From positions 1 through 64,000 of the forward strand of contig NZ_FRBC01000010.1 of assembly GCF_900142515.1 (NCBI RefSeq): a stretch of 64,000 nucleotides of DNA, written 5' to 3'. Positions 15,380 through 23,933 of the stretch are shown one piece after another. Origin of the DNA: Pseudoselenomonas ruminantium (GTDB lineage: Bacteria; Bacillota; Negativicutes; Selenomonadales; Selenomonadaceae). How positions within the stretch are numbered: the first letter of the stretch is position 1; each line of letters begins with the position of its first letter. The position numbers and the translations under genes were made by a program. A model generated the notes under the pieces. That model saw nothing but the letters and a program-made list of their open reading frames with translations, was not told the DNA's origin and ran no database searches.

Positions 15380-16360
15380 TTAAAATTTTATATCCACAAT
15401 CTTCCGTATGAGTATATAGCCCACGATTTCCATAAACACCGCTGCAGCTATACAAATTTTACCAAGCGGCTCCTCAAACAAAGGCTGCAAATAGTCAGGA
15501 CTAAGGATAGACATCAGCACCCCCACTACGAAAGGCAGGCATGCCAGTACGCCTCCGGATAACCGTCCCTGTGCCGTGATAGACAAAATCTCACGCTTCA
15601 TCTTTATGCGTTCCTGAATGGTTTCACCAATGGTGTCCAGGATCTGTGCCAGATTCCCGCCCACCTGCCTTTGTATGACCACAGCAGTGATCACCAGTTC
15701 GAAATCAGGACTGTTGATTCTTTTTTGCATATTATCCAATGCCGTTTCCAGATCAATCCCGACATTCACCTCATTGACCACCTTCTGCACTTCCCGGCCG
15801 ATAGGCGCATCCATCTCTCTGGCAATCAATTCAAATGCCTGCATAAAGCTAAAACCTGCCCGCAGGGCATTGGCGACCATAGTAAGCATATCACCCAATT
15901 GATTGGTAAAGGCTTTTTGCCGTCTTTTGATGCAGAGATCCAGGAACAACAGCCCCAGCAGCACACCGCCGGGCAATGCCAGCAGCGCCCACAGCGGCTC
16001 CAGGGTCACAGCCAGGGTAACGGCTGCACAAAGGCCGCCTAAGATGAGCAGCATGACCTCGTATTCCGAGCCCAGCAAGGGCCAGTCTGCCTGCTGCATC
16101 TTGAAATCCATGCGATTTCCACTGTGCTGTATTTTTTGCAGCCCAGCGGCCGCCCACTGAATAAAACTGCGGAAGCGGTCCCTGGCTGCCGCCTTTGCCT
16201 TCTGACCCCGCAGTTCCTGCTGACGCAGGCGCATGGCGGCACCAGAATAATATTCCATCCGGTTGACCAGCTCGGTATGCTGCCGCATCCTGATGCGGAT
16301 AAGCACCAGCAGCAAGGCAAAAACCAACAACGTCACCATCAGGGCAATCACGATCCTCAT
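15380..16360 (-). CDS. tadB: Tad secretion inner-membrane platform protein TadB
   Basis: About 326 residues, F family of type II secretion (PF00482). One N-terminal helix is followed by a charged region, two helices, then LGDMLTMVANALRAGFSFMQAFE and a C-terminal helix pair. The ATG at 16360 overlaps the upstream stop as ATGA and is the likely start; a GTG at 16372 is also in frame. Partner of TadC. Confidence 0.87.
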   Translation of the reverse strand: MRIVIALMVTLLVFALLLVLIRIRMRQHTELVNRMEYYSGAAMRLRQQELRGQKAKAAARDRFRSFIQWAAAGLQKIQHSGNRMDFKMQQADWPLLGSEYEVMLLILGGLCAAVTLAVTLEPLWALLALPGGVLLGLLFLDLCIKRRQKAFTNQLGDMLTMVANALRAGFSFMQAFELIAREMDAPIGREVQKVVNEVNVGIDLETALDNMQKRINSPDFELVITAVVIQRQVGGNLAQILDTIGETIQERIKMKREILSITAQGRLSGGVLACLPFVVGVLMSILSPDYLQPLFEEPLGKICIAAAVFMEIVGYILIRKIVDIKF

Positions 16361-17487
16361 ACCCCAGCCCACCTTATCCTATGTTTCCGGCCAATAATAT
16401 TGTCCGCCAAGCGATCAACCTGTCGGGACAAAGGACTGTCCGGACGGATATCCGTAGCCATCTTGCCCTTGTCGGCAGCATCCGAAACAATGGCATAATC
16501 ATTGGGTATGATTTCCGTAACCGGATAGCCCAGCTTCTGCGAAAGTTCCAGCCTCGCCTGCGCATCACACGGTTCCACCCGGGTGAAGATAACCTTCGCA
16601 CGATTCTCCATATCTTCCCAATCCCGAAAGATATGGAGTGCTCTCTTCATATGGTCAATTTCATATGCCCCATTGATCATGCTCACCAAAAAAGTGGTAT
16701 TGGAAGCCTCGGCTGCGGCAATAGAAGTGGGATTGAACCCGGCCGGTACATCAATCAGAATATAGCGGAACAAACCGCGGCTCATCGCGATGAGATTTTC
16801 CAATTTGTCAATGGCTACCTTATCGATCATATTGGGCGTCCGCGTACCACAGAGCACACTGACATTGGGCGCCACTGGCATATAATAGGAGCTCAGGGAT
16901 GCCGGCGACAAGAAACGGATGTCACGTACCGCCTCCACGATTGTGGTCTGTGCCGCCAGATTGAAGAACACCGCCATATCACCGAACTGCAGGTCCGCAT
17001 CAATGATTCCTACCGGCTCACCTGATTTGCGGGCTAAAGACATGGCCAGATTCGCAATCAGGGTTGTCTTGCCGCTTTTGCCCTTCGGACTGAAAAACAC
17101 CAGTATTTCAGCACTACCATCACTGCCCAGCCGAGAAAAAGCATCCACCGATTCCTGCAGTTCCACGCCAGAAAACGGCTTGATGATATAACCTTTAGCC
17201 CCGGCCTTGATACTGCCGCTGGCACTCTCTGCCTGCCACTTGTCCCCCATACAGAGGATCGATGCAGCCGGATAGACCTTCTTAAAGGCATCGACCAGCC
17301 CCATGCCGCCAGGCTGCTCAATATCCAGCAGGATAAGATTCGGATTGAATACCGCCCCCTGCCCCAGAGCATCACTGACATTCTGAAACTTAGCTGCCAG
17401 GGTAAAATTCGGGGTATCATCCACCACCTGGCAAAGCCGTTCCAACATCGAACGGTCCGACTCGGCCAACAAAACCCGATACTCCAT
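16357..17487 (-). CDS. cpaE: CpaE/TadZ-like protein with receiver and MinD-type ATPase domains
   Basis: About 376 residues. The first ~120 resemble a response-regulator receiver (YRVLLAESD, phosphorylatable Asp in LLDIEQPGG, Lys in GYIIKPF). The rest is a MinD/ParA-like ATPase with deviant Walker A (SPKGKSGKTT) and GIIDADLQFGDMAVFF. Such proteins place the Tad machinery at a cell pole. The ATG at 17487 with AGAGGAGG upstream is preferred over the one at 17508. It follows a second, receiver-less TadZ paralogue; the receiver suggests signal input, although the normal Ser/Thr position looks replaced. Confidence 0.85.
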   Translation of the reverse strand: MEYRVLLAESDRSMLERLCQVVDDTPNFTLAAKFQNVSDALGQGAVFNPNLILLDIEQPGGMGLVDAFKKVYPAASILCMGDKWQAESASGSIKAGAKGYIIKPFSGVELQESVDAFSRLGSDGSAEILVFFSPKGKSGKTTLIANLAMSLARKSGEPVGIIDADLQFGDMAVFFNLAAQTTIVEAVRDIRFLSPASLSSYYMPVAPNVSVLCGTRTPNMIDKVAIDKLENLIAMSRGLFRYILIDVPAGFNPTSIAAAEASNTTFLVSMINGAYEIDHMKRALHIFRDWEDMENRAKVIFTRVEPCDAQARLELSQKLGYPVTEIIPNDYAIVSDAADKGKMATDIRPDSPLSRQVDRLADNIIGRKHRIRWAGV

Positions 17488-17500
17488 GATCAGCCTCCTC

Positions 17501-18331
17501 TCAACCAAAAATCCGGGTCAGCCAGGATTCTGCCGCGCTCACATCCATATTTGCCGGCTCATCATAGACACGATTCGTATAACGAGCGACCAAATCCCGC
17601 AGTGCATCTCCCAGTTCCGTATGCCCGGAACGCAGGACCAGGGGCACCCCCTCCTTGATGGAGCGGCTGGCCGCCTGAAAGTCATTCGGCAAAATATGGT
17701 AGAACGGCTCTCCCAGCAATTTTTCCACATCATCAATACTGATGCGGGTCTTCGCATTGCTGCGATTCAGGATCAAGCGAATCTTGTTCTTGTCATAGTC
17801 CAATTTTTTCAGCGTATCCGCCCCGATTTTCATATTCTTGATTGTGGGAATGAAGTCTACAATCCCCAGAAAGCTGACAATCGTGGATAGATTCAGCAAC
17901 GCAAGATTCAGTCTGCTGAACGTTGATGTGGTATCCACCAGCACATAGTCAAAAACATTCTGCAGCCGACGCACCATTTCCACGGCTTTATCCGCCTCGA
18001 TATTATAGGCTTCTTCCAATCTCTCTGGTGCAGCCAGCACATAAAACACCACATTCTGATATTCGTAAGGCGTCAGATATTCCTCTGCCCGTACGGTGCT
18101 ACCCTGCCGGTTCATCGCCTGCTGCAAATCATAAACGGTACGCTGCGGAAGGAGCTGAAGATAATTGCTCACATCTCCAAATTGCAGGTCAAAGTCCAGC
18201 AAGCAGACTTTCTTCCCCTGCCGCGCCAGTTCCGAAGCCATGTTCGTACTGATCAACGTCTTGCCCACAGCCGAAGCCGTACTGAAAAAAGTAATGACCA
18301 CACCATGTATTTCCTGTGTAAATTCACCCAT
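17501..18331 (-). CDS. tadZ: TadZ-like MinD-type ATPase
   Basis: 276 residues, a MinD/ParA-fold ATPase without a receiver domain. The P-loop STASAVGKTLISTNMA is atypical: the first Lys of the KGGxGKT motif is replaced by Ser/Ala. DFDLQFGDVSNYLQ is the CpaE-type Walker A' block. It probably works with the neighbouring CpaE-like protein to localise the pilus apparatus. Two tandem paralogues, one with and one without receiver, are unusual and suggest a heteromer. Confidence 0.82.
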   Translation of the reverse strand: MGEFTQEIHGVVITFFSTASAVGKTLISTNMASELARQGKKVCLLDFDLQFGDVSNYLQLLPQRTVYDLQQAMNRQGSTVRAEEYLTPYEYQNVVFYVLAAPERLEEAYNIEADKAVEMVRRLQNVFDYVLVDTTSTFSRLNLALLNLSTIVSFLGIVDFIPTIKNMKIGADTLKKLDYDKNKIRLILNRSNAKTRISIDDVEKLLGEPFYHILPNDFQAASRSIKEGVPLVLRSGHTELGDALRDLVARYTNRVYDEPANMDVSAAESWLTRIFG

Positions 18332-18345
18332 TTACCTAGATCTCC

Positions 18346-19881
18346 TCAATAGCTCTGACTGCTGTCTACAGGAATGATCTTATCGAGTGGACTGCTTTCC
18401 TCCGCCTGCACAGCAGGCGCATCTTTGCGCTGTTTCTTACTCTGCTTTTCCGGAATCGCTCCATTGAGATCGACGGATCTCATATCCCTGTACTCCCGGC
18501 GGCTGTCCTGGAATGCCTCTTCCATCTTCGGTGACATCTTCACCTCATCATGCTCATTGACCACCCGCGGTGTAATGAGAATCATGATCTCTGACTTCTG
18601 GCGGCTGGTATTATGATATTTGAACAATTCCCCCAAAACCGGAATGTCTCCCAGCACTGGCAGTTTCGAAAGCGTTTTGGTGTCTTCCGAATTCAAAAGG
18701 CCGCCGATTGCCATGGTCATCCCAGTAGGAATTGTCACCACAGTCTGTGCCGAACGCGTAGACAACCCCGGCATCCTGTAGCCATTCGCCGTGACGCTGT
18801 TTGTCCAGTCAAGACGGCTGACCTCAGCATTGAGGTTCGCTACGATATTCCCCTGCCGGTCTACAGTCGGATTGACGATATTCAGTGAAATACCATAAGG
18901 CTTGTATTCCACCGTGATATTATTCCCCAAACCGGATACCGACGGATACGGTATCTGTCCCCCCACGAGGATACCGGCTGACTTGCCACTCATCGTGGTG
19001 ATATTGGGGCGCGATACGACCCTGGCCTTTCCTTGTTCCACCAGCAGCCTCAGCTGGGCATTGACCTTGGAAAAATGTGTAAAAAGCCAATTGCGGTTGT
19101 ACCAATGGCTCCCGGCATCACGCTGTACGCCAAAGCTTTCCCCGCCATAAAACAAACCAGAATCGCCTAAGGTCACCCCGGTTCCCGTGGTATTGTTCTG
19201 AACTTCCGATGCATAGGTAACACCTAATTTCTTAGCCGCATCAGAATTGATCTCGATAACGAGAGCTTCCATATTTATTTGGTCAGGATTCTCCATATCC
19301 AAAAGATTAATAACCCGCGCACTGCTATCTACCTGCTCCTCTGTAACCACTTCCGTTTTTACTGCTCCCGAACCGCTGTTGCCTCCTAATTTCAAAAGGC
19401 TCTGTTTGCTCTTCGTGGGGTCCTCCCCCACATAAAGACAGGCAATCTTGAAGGCCAGATCCTTTTCGTACTGATTCCTGACCGTTCCGCGCAAGAGCAC
19501 TCTGTCTTCGATCACTTGCACCGTTACATGCGGCAAATTGATGGCCATCTTTATTTTCGCAGCCAGAGATACGTTCTTCCGATCATTCGTATCATCATTG
19601 ACATTAACGGTAAAGTCCTGCCGCATGCCATCAGCAGTCCAAACATTCACGGTGGTCGCTCCCTGGCCCAGGGCCACGATATTCAAAGCATGCGTGCCCA
19701 AATCCTGTATATCGGCAATCTTAGGGTTTCCCACCACAGCTTTTGTTATCGGGCTGTGTGTTCCCAAATAATAAGACTGATTAACCCCCAGCCATAGAGG
19801 CTGAGCAGCATAAGCAGGTGCAGGCGCTATAACCGCCGCCACTGCTGTCAATCCCAACACAATTTTTGTACCCCAATACAC
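18346..19881 (-). CDS. rcpA: Tad outer-membrane secretin (RcpA/CpaC)
   Basis: About 511 residues. I choose the GTG at 19881: it is preceded by GGGGAGAG, lies right after the cpaB stop, and gives a clean signal peptide (VYWGTKIVLGLTAVAAVIAP to AYA). An ATG at 19896 or 19923 would be inside cpaB. Domains: N-terminal pilus-formation domain (SYYLGTHSPITKAVVGNPKI), a BON-like part (HVTVQVIEDRVLLRGTVRNQ), then the secretin pore (VVSRPNITTMSGKSAGILVGGQ, VPTGMTMAIGGLL, LPVLGDIPVLGELF, ILITPRVV). It is the pilus exit channel and evidence for an outer membrane. Confidence 0.92.
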   Translation of the reverse strand: MYWGTKIVLGLTAVAAVIAPAPAYAAQPLWLGVNQSYYLGTHSPITKAVVGNPKIADIQDLGTHALNIVALGQGATTVNVWTADGMRQDFTVNVNDDTNDRKNVSLAAKIKMAINLPHVTVQVIEDRVLLRGTVRNQYEKDLAFKIACLYVGEDPTKSKQSLLKLGGNSGSGAVKTEVVTEEQVDSSARVINLLDMENPDQINMEALVIEINSDAAKKLGVTYASEVQNNTTGTGVTLGDSGLFYGGESFGVQRDAGSHWYNRNWLFTHFSKVNAQLRLLVEQGKARVVSRPNITTMSGKSAGILVGGQIPYPSVSGLGNNITVEYKPYGISLNIVNPTVDRQGNIVANLNAEVSRLDWTNSVTANGYRMPGLSTRSAQTVVTIPTGMTMAIGGLLNSEDTKTLSKLPVLGDIPVLGELFKYHNTSRQKSEIMILITPRVVNEHDEVKMSPKMEEAFQDSRREYRDMRSVDLNGAIPEKQSKKQRKDAPAVQAEESSPLDKIIPVDSSQSY

Positions 19882-19882
19882 G

Positions 19883-20836
19883 TTATCTCTCCCCATTTTT
19901 CTGGACGCCACGAATAATCTCAAAATGCCCTCCCTGAGCCGCAGGCTGTGCCGCCTGCTTAGGAGGTCCTGCCGACGCAGGGGCCACAGCAGGCGCTGCA
20001 GCAGGTGCAGCGGCGGGAGAAGGTGCCGAAGCGCGAGGCTGGGGCGCAGCCGTGGACTGACGTTCGGCAGGAATCATGTAATCTGTATCAATAGAAAAAA
20101 CATCTGCAGGTGCTACAGGACGCAACACCAGATAAATCGTCCCCTTTTGCGATGCCGTAGCCAACTTCAAGGCCTCGTCCAAGGGCAATGCCAAGGTTGC
20201 CGTGGCCATGGCATCACTGCTGCCCTTGATGGCACCATTCTCTTCACTTCTGTCATTACCTTCTGACTTATTGTTATCAGCCGCCTGGCTGCCTGTCTTG
20301 TTGATGGCCAGAAGCTGCACATTCTGCAGGAGGACTTCTCCCTTGAAGCCTGTCTCCCGGCTGCCTGAAACCAGCATTACGTCCACGAAATCACCTGGTT
20401 TAGCAAACCCCGATACACCGGTAATATCCGTAATGGCCACCGATACAGCCCGGCAATTTGGTGGAATTGTTCCCGTAAAACCTGCCATGCGCACATCTGC
20501 GTAGACTTTCTTCGTGGTCAGAAGGTCTCCCTTCTGAATGGCTACACTGGTGGGGCTGCCAGTAATTTCACTAACTTCGTGCACAGCTTCCGCCGGCACC
20601 ACATCTGCCGGCATATCCACGACATTCAGCATGCTTTCTTTGATAACAGTACGCTCGGGAATGTCCTGTTTGGCTACTACCACCCTCACCATTTCCACCT
20701 GTTTGCTATCCTTTGCTGCCGTCTCCACGCTGGACAGCGAAAAATAGACCAACATCCCCAACAGACAACTGACCCCTGCGGCCAGCGACACCCACTGCTT
20801 GTAAGTGAGCTTAGATTCCAGCATCCACTTTTTCAC
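19883..20836 (-). CDS. cpaB: Pilus assembly protein CpaB (RcpC)
   Basis: 317 residues with one N-terminal membrane helix, then an SAF domain (VVVAKQDIPERTVIKESML, GDLLTTKKVYADV) and the RcpC/CpaB domain (CRAVSVAITDITGVSGFAKPGDFVDVML). The C-terminal ~60 residues are Pro/Ala-rich low complexity (APQPRASAPSPAAAPAAAPA), likely an extended linker that could cross peptidoglycan. First gene of the ten-gene tad operon; it works with the secretin. Confidence 0.88.
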   Translation of the reverse strand: MKKWMLESKLTYKQWVSLAAGVSCLLGMLVYFSLSSVETAAKDSKQVEMVRVVVAKQDIPERTVIKESMLNVVDMPADVVPAEAVHEVSEITGSPTSVAIQKGDLLTTKKVYADVRMAGFTGTIPPNCRAVSVAITDITGVSGFAKPGDFVDVMLVSGSRETGFKGEVLLQNVQLLAINKTGSQAADNNKSEGNDRSEENGAIKGSSDAMATATLALPLDEALKLATASQKGTIYLVLRPVAPADVFSIDTDYMIPAERQSTAAPQPRASAPSPAAAPAAAPAVAPASAGPPKQAAQPAAQGGHFEIIRGVQKNGER

Positions 20837-21131
20837 GATCTGACCATCCCTATTTTGAATTGGTTTTTCTTATATTGCCAACTTACTTTAGTCTTAATTC
20901 CTCGATATTTTTAATCGTTTTCTTAATTTATTTTAATCTTCCTCTAATAAACACATAACACTATATCATATGTCCCCCCTGGCTAGTCAACCCCTTTTAT
21001 CACAATTTGTAACAAAATTACATAAAAATACTACAATTTCCAGAAGAAGCCTCCCCTTCACAAAGGACTGCAGTCCCTATCATTGCAAATTCCTTGTATA
21101 ACCAGTAAAATGATAGCGAGGTGATTGCAAT
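20837..21131. promoter_or_regulatory. Divergent promoter region of the tad operon and prepilin peptidase
   Basis: No gene here. On the minus strand GATTAAA boxes occur at 20910-20916 and 20932-20938 (22 bp apart) with ATTAAG copies at 20893-20898 and 20922-20927. TATAAG at 20870-20875 can be the -10, with the first ATTAAG exactly 17 bp upstream at the -35 position. A second possibility is TTGACT near 20990 with TATAGT further in, spacing 19. The boxes suggest an OmpR/PhoB-type activator of the tad operon (inference). Confidence 0.4.
21083..21111 (+). promoter_or_regulatory. Promoter of prepilin peptidase gene
   Basis: TTGCAA (21083-21088), 17-bp spacer, TAAAAT (21106-21111); the ribosome site GAGGTGA follows within 10 nt. 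Confidence 0.55.
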
Positions 21132-21767
21132 ATGATCATGATGAAAATAATTGTGGCTGTTATAGCCGCAGCCGCCGGTTCCTGGCTTGGCTCAAGATGG
21201 ATTTCCTGCTTATACCTGCAAAGGCAGGAAATACTCAGTTTCCCCCACAAGATCCAGGACCAAAACCAATGCCGGCTGTATTTCCTGCCAGCATGTTTAG
21301 GCATCCCTTTTGCTTTTTACTTATTGTCAGCCAGCATAGAAATTCCCACGGCTTTCTTTCCCCTGTTCTATATCTATTTTCTTGTACTCTTCACCGTCAC
21401 CGATTGGGAACAGCAGGTTATTTTCGACAACATGCTCATCCCATTTGCCCTTATGGGCATCGTTGCCGCCCTGAGCAGCGATGCCAGTCTCCTCAATCAT
21501 CTGCTGGCTGCCTTGGGTGGTGGCTTTCTCTTCCTCTTCCTGGCCATCCTGACAAAAGGTGGAATCGGCGGCGGTGACATCAAACTCATCGCTGCTTTGG
21601 GGCTATGGCTCGGAACCAGCAGCCTGCTGATGGTAATTGCCACCGGCATCATCATGGGCGGTATCGCCGCTTTGTGCATGCTGCTATCCGGACACAAAAA
21701 AAGGACCGACACTTTTGCGTACGGTCCCTACTTTGCTATTGCAGCATTGTTGCTGCTGTTTCACTAA
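21132..21767 (+). CDS. tadV: Prepilin peptidase (TadV/CpaA-type)
   Basis: 211 residues, A24 aspartic peptidase (PF01478) with several membrane helices. Catalytic Asp residues are in FTVTDWEQQVIFD (about residue 98) and in the GxGD motif of GIGGGDIKLIAALGLWLG. The N-terminal methylase domain of GspO/PilD is absent, as usual for TadV. It would cleave Flp and TadE precursors. It is transcribed away from the tad operon, and its 3' end is 9 nt from the convergent gene at 21777. Confidence 0.87.
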   Translation: MIMMKIIVAVIAAAAGSWLGSRWISCLYLQRQEILSFPHKIQDQNQCRLYFLPACLGIPFAFYLLSASIEIPTAFFPLFYIYFLVLFTVTDWEQQVIFDNMLIPFALMGIVAALSSDASLLNHLLAALGGGFLFLFLAILTKGGIGGGDIKLIAALGLWLGTSSLLMVIATGIIMGGIAALCMLLSGHKKRTDTFAYGPYFAIAALLLLFH

Positions 21768-21776
21768 ACAGATTGC

Positions 21777-22571
21777 TTATTTCTTGGTAATATCCTTGCC
21801 AAACCACTTTTCAGAAATCTTGGCCATGGTGCCATCAGCCTTCATTTCGTTGAGCACCTTCTGCACATCATCGCGCAGCTGCTGATTGTCCTTCGCAAAG
21901 CCAATACCAAAGGTGCTGACTTCACCTATTGCAACATCCACTGCTTCCAGGCTATCCGGATGCTTGCTCATATAATAGCGACCCACGATCTCATCGCCCA
22001 CTACGGCGTCAATACGGCCATTTTCCAAGTCCATGAAGGCAGATACGAAATCCGAATACTTCTTGACTTCTTTTACCTTTTCCTTAAAGAAAGCACTGCC
22101 ATCTATATATTCCTCTGCAGAGCTGGCACTCTGGGTACCAATGACTTTTCCTGCCATGGAAGCCTCGTCCTTGATATCCTTGGTGCCTTTTTTCACGAAA
22201 ATAATCTGGCGGTTATCCATATACGGGTCGGAGAAAAGCATGTTTTCCTTGCGCTTTTCCGTGATATCCAAACCATTCCAAAGAATATCGACACGGCCGC
22301 TCTTGAGTTCTGCTTCCTTACTTGACCAGTCAATCGCCTTGAATTCAACTTCCCGTCCCAGCCGCTTGCTGGCTTCTTTGGCCAGATCGATATCGAAACC
22401 TACAATATTATTGCTTTCATCTTTAAAGCCCATCGGCGGGAAATTATCATCCAGACCTACCACGATCTTCTTTCCATTATCGCCCTTGCTGGTATCGCTG
22501 CCACAACCTGCCGCTACTACCGTTGTCATAATGGCCGCCAATCCCAACGCTAAAAGTTTCTTCCATTTCAT
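21777..22571 (-). CDS. Amino-acid ABC transporter substrate-binding lipoprotein
   Basis: 264 residues, SBP_bac_3 family. The lipobox is TTVVAAGC (Cys about 23). The binding-domain starts IVVGLDDNFPPMGFKDE, then NNIVGFDIDLAKEASKRLG, the standard polar-amino-acid binding pattern, and VDILWNGLDITEKRKE. The ligand cannot be fixed from sequence; cystine, glutamine or general polar amino acids are possible. No permease or ATPase neighbours, so it is an orphan binding protein that must use components encoded elsewhere. It has a strong promoter of its own. Confidence 0.88.
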   Translation of the reverse strand: MKWKKLLALGLAAIMTTVVAAGCGSDTSKGDNGKKIVVGLDDNFPPMGFKDESNNIVGFDIDLAKEASKRLGREVEFKAIDWSSKEAELKSGRVDILWNGLDITEKRKENMLFSDPYMDNRQIIFVKKGTKDIKDEASMAGKVIGTQSASSAEEYIDGSAFFKEKVKEVKKYSDFVSAFMDLENGRIDAVVGDEIVGRYYMSKHPDSLEAVDVAIGEVSTFGIGFAKDNQQLRDDVQKVLNEMKADGTMAKISEKWFGKDITKK

Positions 22572-22590
22572 AGTATCGAGCTCCTCTCTG

Positions 22591-22654
22591 TCCTTTATTA
22601 CATTAAAGGATTAATACAATTTCAATTATAATGTAAAGTTGTAAAGGCTGTCAA
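22591..22654 (-). promoter_or_regulatory. Promoter and leader inverted repeat of the binding-protein gene
   Basis: Minus strand TTGACA (22649-22654), 18-bp spacer, TATAAT (22625-22630). Just downstream in the leader lies TCCTTTA-ATGTAA-TAAAGGA (about 22592-22611), a 7-bp inverted repeat at or after the transcription start that may be an operator. Confidence 0.7.
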
Positions 22655-22770
22655 GTAGATTTTCACTTGCCAAATACAAAATAATTAAAGGTATTTAACC
22701 AAAAAGCGCGAAATATATAAATAATAAATATATAAAATCGAACTACATCCCACGCAAGGAGGGGGTTATT

Positions 22771-23835
22771 TTGCGAGCTGTTTCGGTTGAAGATTTGAAA
22801 CCAGGCATGATACTCGCCCGCACCATCGTCAATCCTGACATGGTCGTTGTTTTATCGGAAGATACACTTTTAACGAAAGCTCATATCACGCGGCTGACGT
22901 TTTTGAATATCCCCGTTGTCTATATCAAGGACGAGTATGAACTGAGCAAGAACTATCAAGCTGTATCCACCATTTTCAATCGCGGCAATGCCTTTGTCAA
23001 AGAATACGACAGCGTAGTACAGGAAGCCAAGCGTATTTTCACGGAGACCAGCAAGTCCGGCAATGTGCCCTTGAACGAAACCAAGGATATGGTAAAGGAA
23101 ACCATCGCCCCGCTGGCCCGCAGCAGTGGTGCGATCGACTATCTTTACGAATTGAATCACAAAGCCAGCGATGTATACAACCACTCGCTGCGCGTATCCA
23201 TCTTGGCTGGCGTCATCGCTAAATGGATGCATTTCAAGCGGGAAAAGACACGGGACATCATCCTGGCAGGATTCCTGCACGATATCGGCAAATGCAAATT
23301 TCCCCAGCGGCTCCTGGATAAAAACATCAATAACCTGCAAGGGGAAGATTACGAGGCGTACATCAAACATACTGTCGATGGGCAGCATATCCTGAACAAC
23401 ATTGACGGGCTGTCCGATGGCATAAAGATGGCCGCATTGCAGCATCATGAACGCACGGATGGAACCGGCTTTCCCTTTGGCAGTCGGGGCTCAGACATTC
23501 ATGAATACGCCCGCATCATCATGATTGCCGATATTTACGATAACATCACCACGGAACGGGAAGGTTATATCAAGCAAACTCCGTTTGCCGCTATCGCCAT
23601 TCTCACGGAAAATATGTTTGTTTCCCTGGATCCGGAAGTATGTGTCCCCGTATTGACGCATATCAAAGATGCCTTCCTGGGATCACGCATCACACTCAAT
23701 AATGGTGAAAAGGGCATTATCGCTGCCTATCCTAATGACTATGCCGCACATCCTGTCGTAAGCCTGCAAAGCGGCGAGATCGTCAACCTCAACCATCATC
23801 CGGAACTGATGATCACAGAATACAATCCTAAATAG
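22771..23835 (+). CDS. HD-GYP-type c-di-GMP phosphodiesterase (GFP variant)
   Basis: 354 residues. The N-terminal ~110 residues are a DUF3391-like or sensory part; the HD-GYP domain follows: NHSLRVSIL (His ligand), GFLHDIGKCKFP (HD), HTVDGQHIL, LQHHERTDGTGFPFG. The GYP triad is GFP here, a variant found in some active members. It would degrade c-di-GMP and so influence motility/adhesion choice; the tad locus next door is an attractive but unproven target. The TTG start is supported by AAGGAGGGGG 6 nt upstream. Confidence 0.87.
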   Translation: MRAVSVEDLKPGMILARTIVNPDMVVVLSEDTLLTKAHITRLTFLNIPVVYIKDEYELSKNYQAVSTIFNRGNAFVKEYDSVVQEAKRIFTETSKSGNVPLNETKDMVKETIAPLARSSGAIDYLYELNHKASDVYNHSLRVSILAGVIAKWMHFKREKTRDIILAGFLHDIGKCKFPQRLLDKNINNLQGEDYEAYIKHTVDGQHILNNIDGLSDGIKMAALQHHERTDGTGFPFGSRGSDIHEYARIIMIADIYDNITTEREGYIKQTPFAAIAILTENMFVSLDPEVCVPVLTHIKDAFLGSRITLNNGEKGIIAAYPNDYAAHPVVSLQSGEIVNLNHHPELMITEYNPK

Positions 23836-23867
23836 GCAAAGGAGCTGCGCAGGCAGCTCCTTTGCTT
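23836..23867 (+). terminator. Terminator after HD-GYP gene
   Basis: Stem GCAAAGGAGCTGC / GCAGCTCCTTTGC with a 4-5 nt loop; tail TTTGCC is poor in T, so efficiency is uncertain. Confidence 0.6.
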
Positions 23868-23933
23868 TGCCCCATTTGCCCTCTGTTCCATTCTGTAATA
23901 TACTAAATACAGATTCAATACGGGGGTGATATT

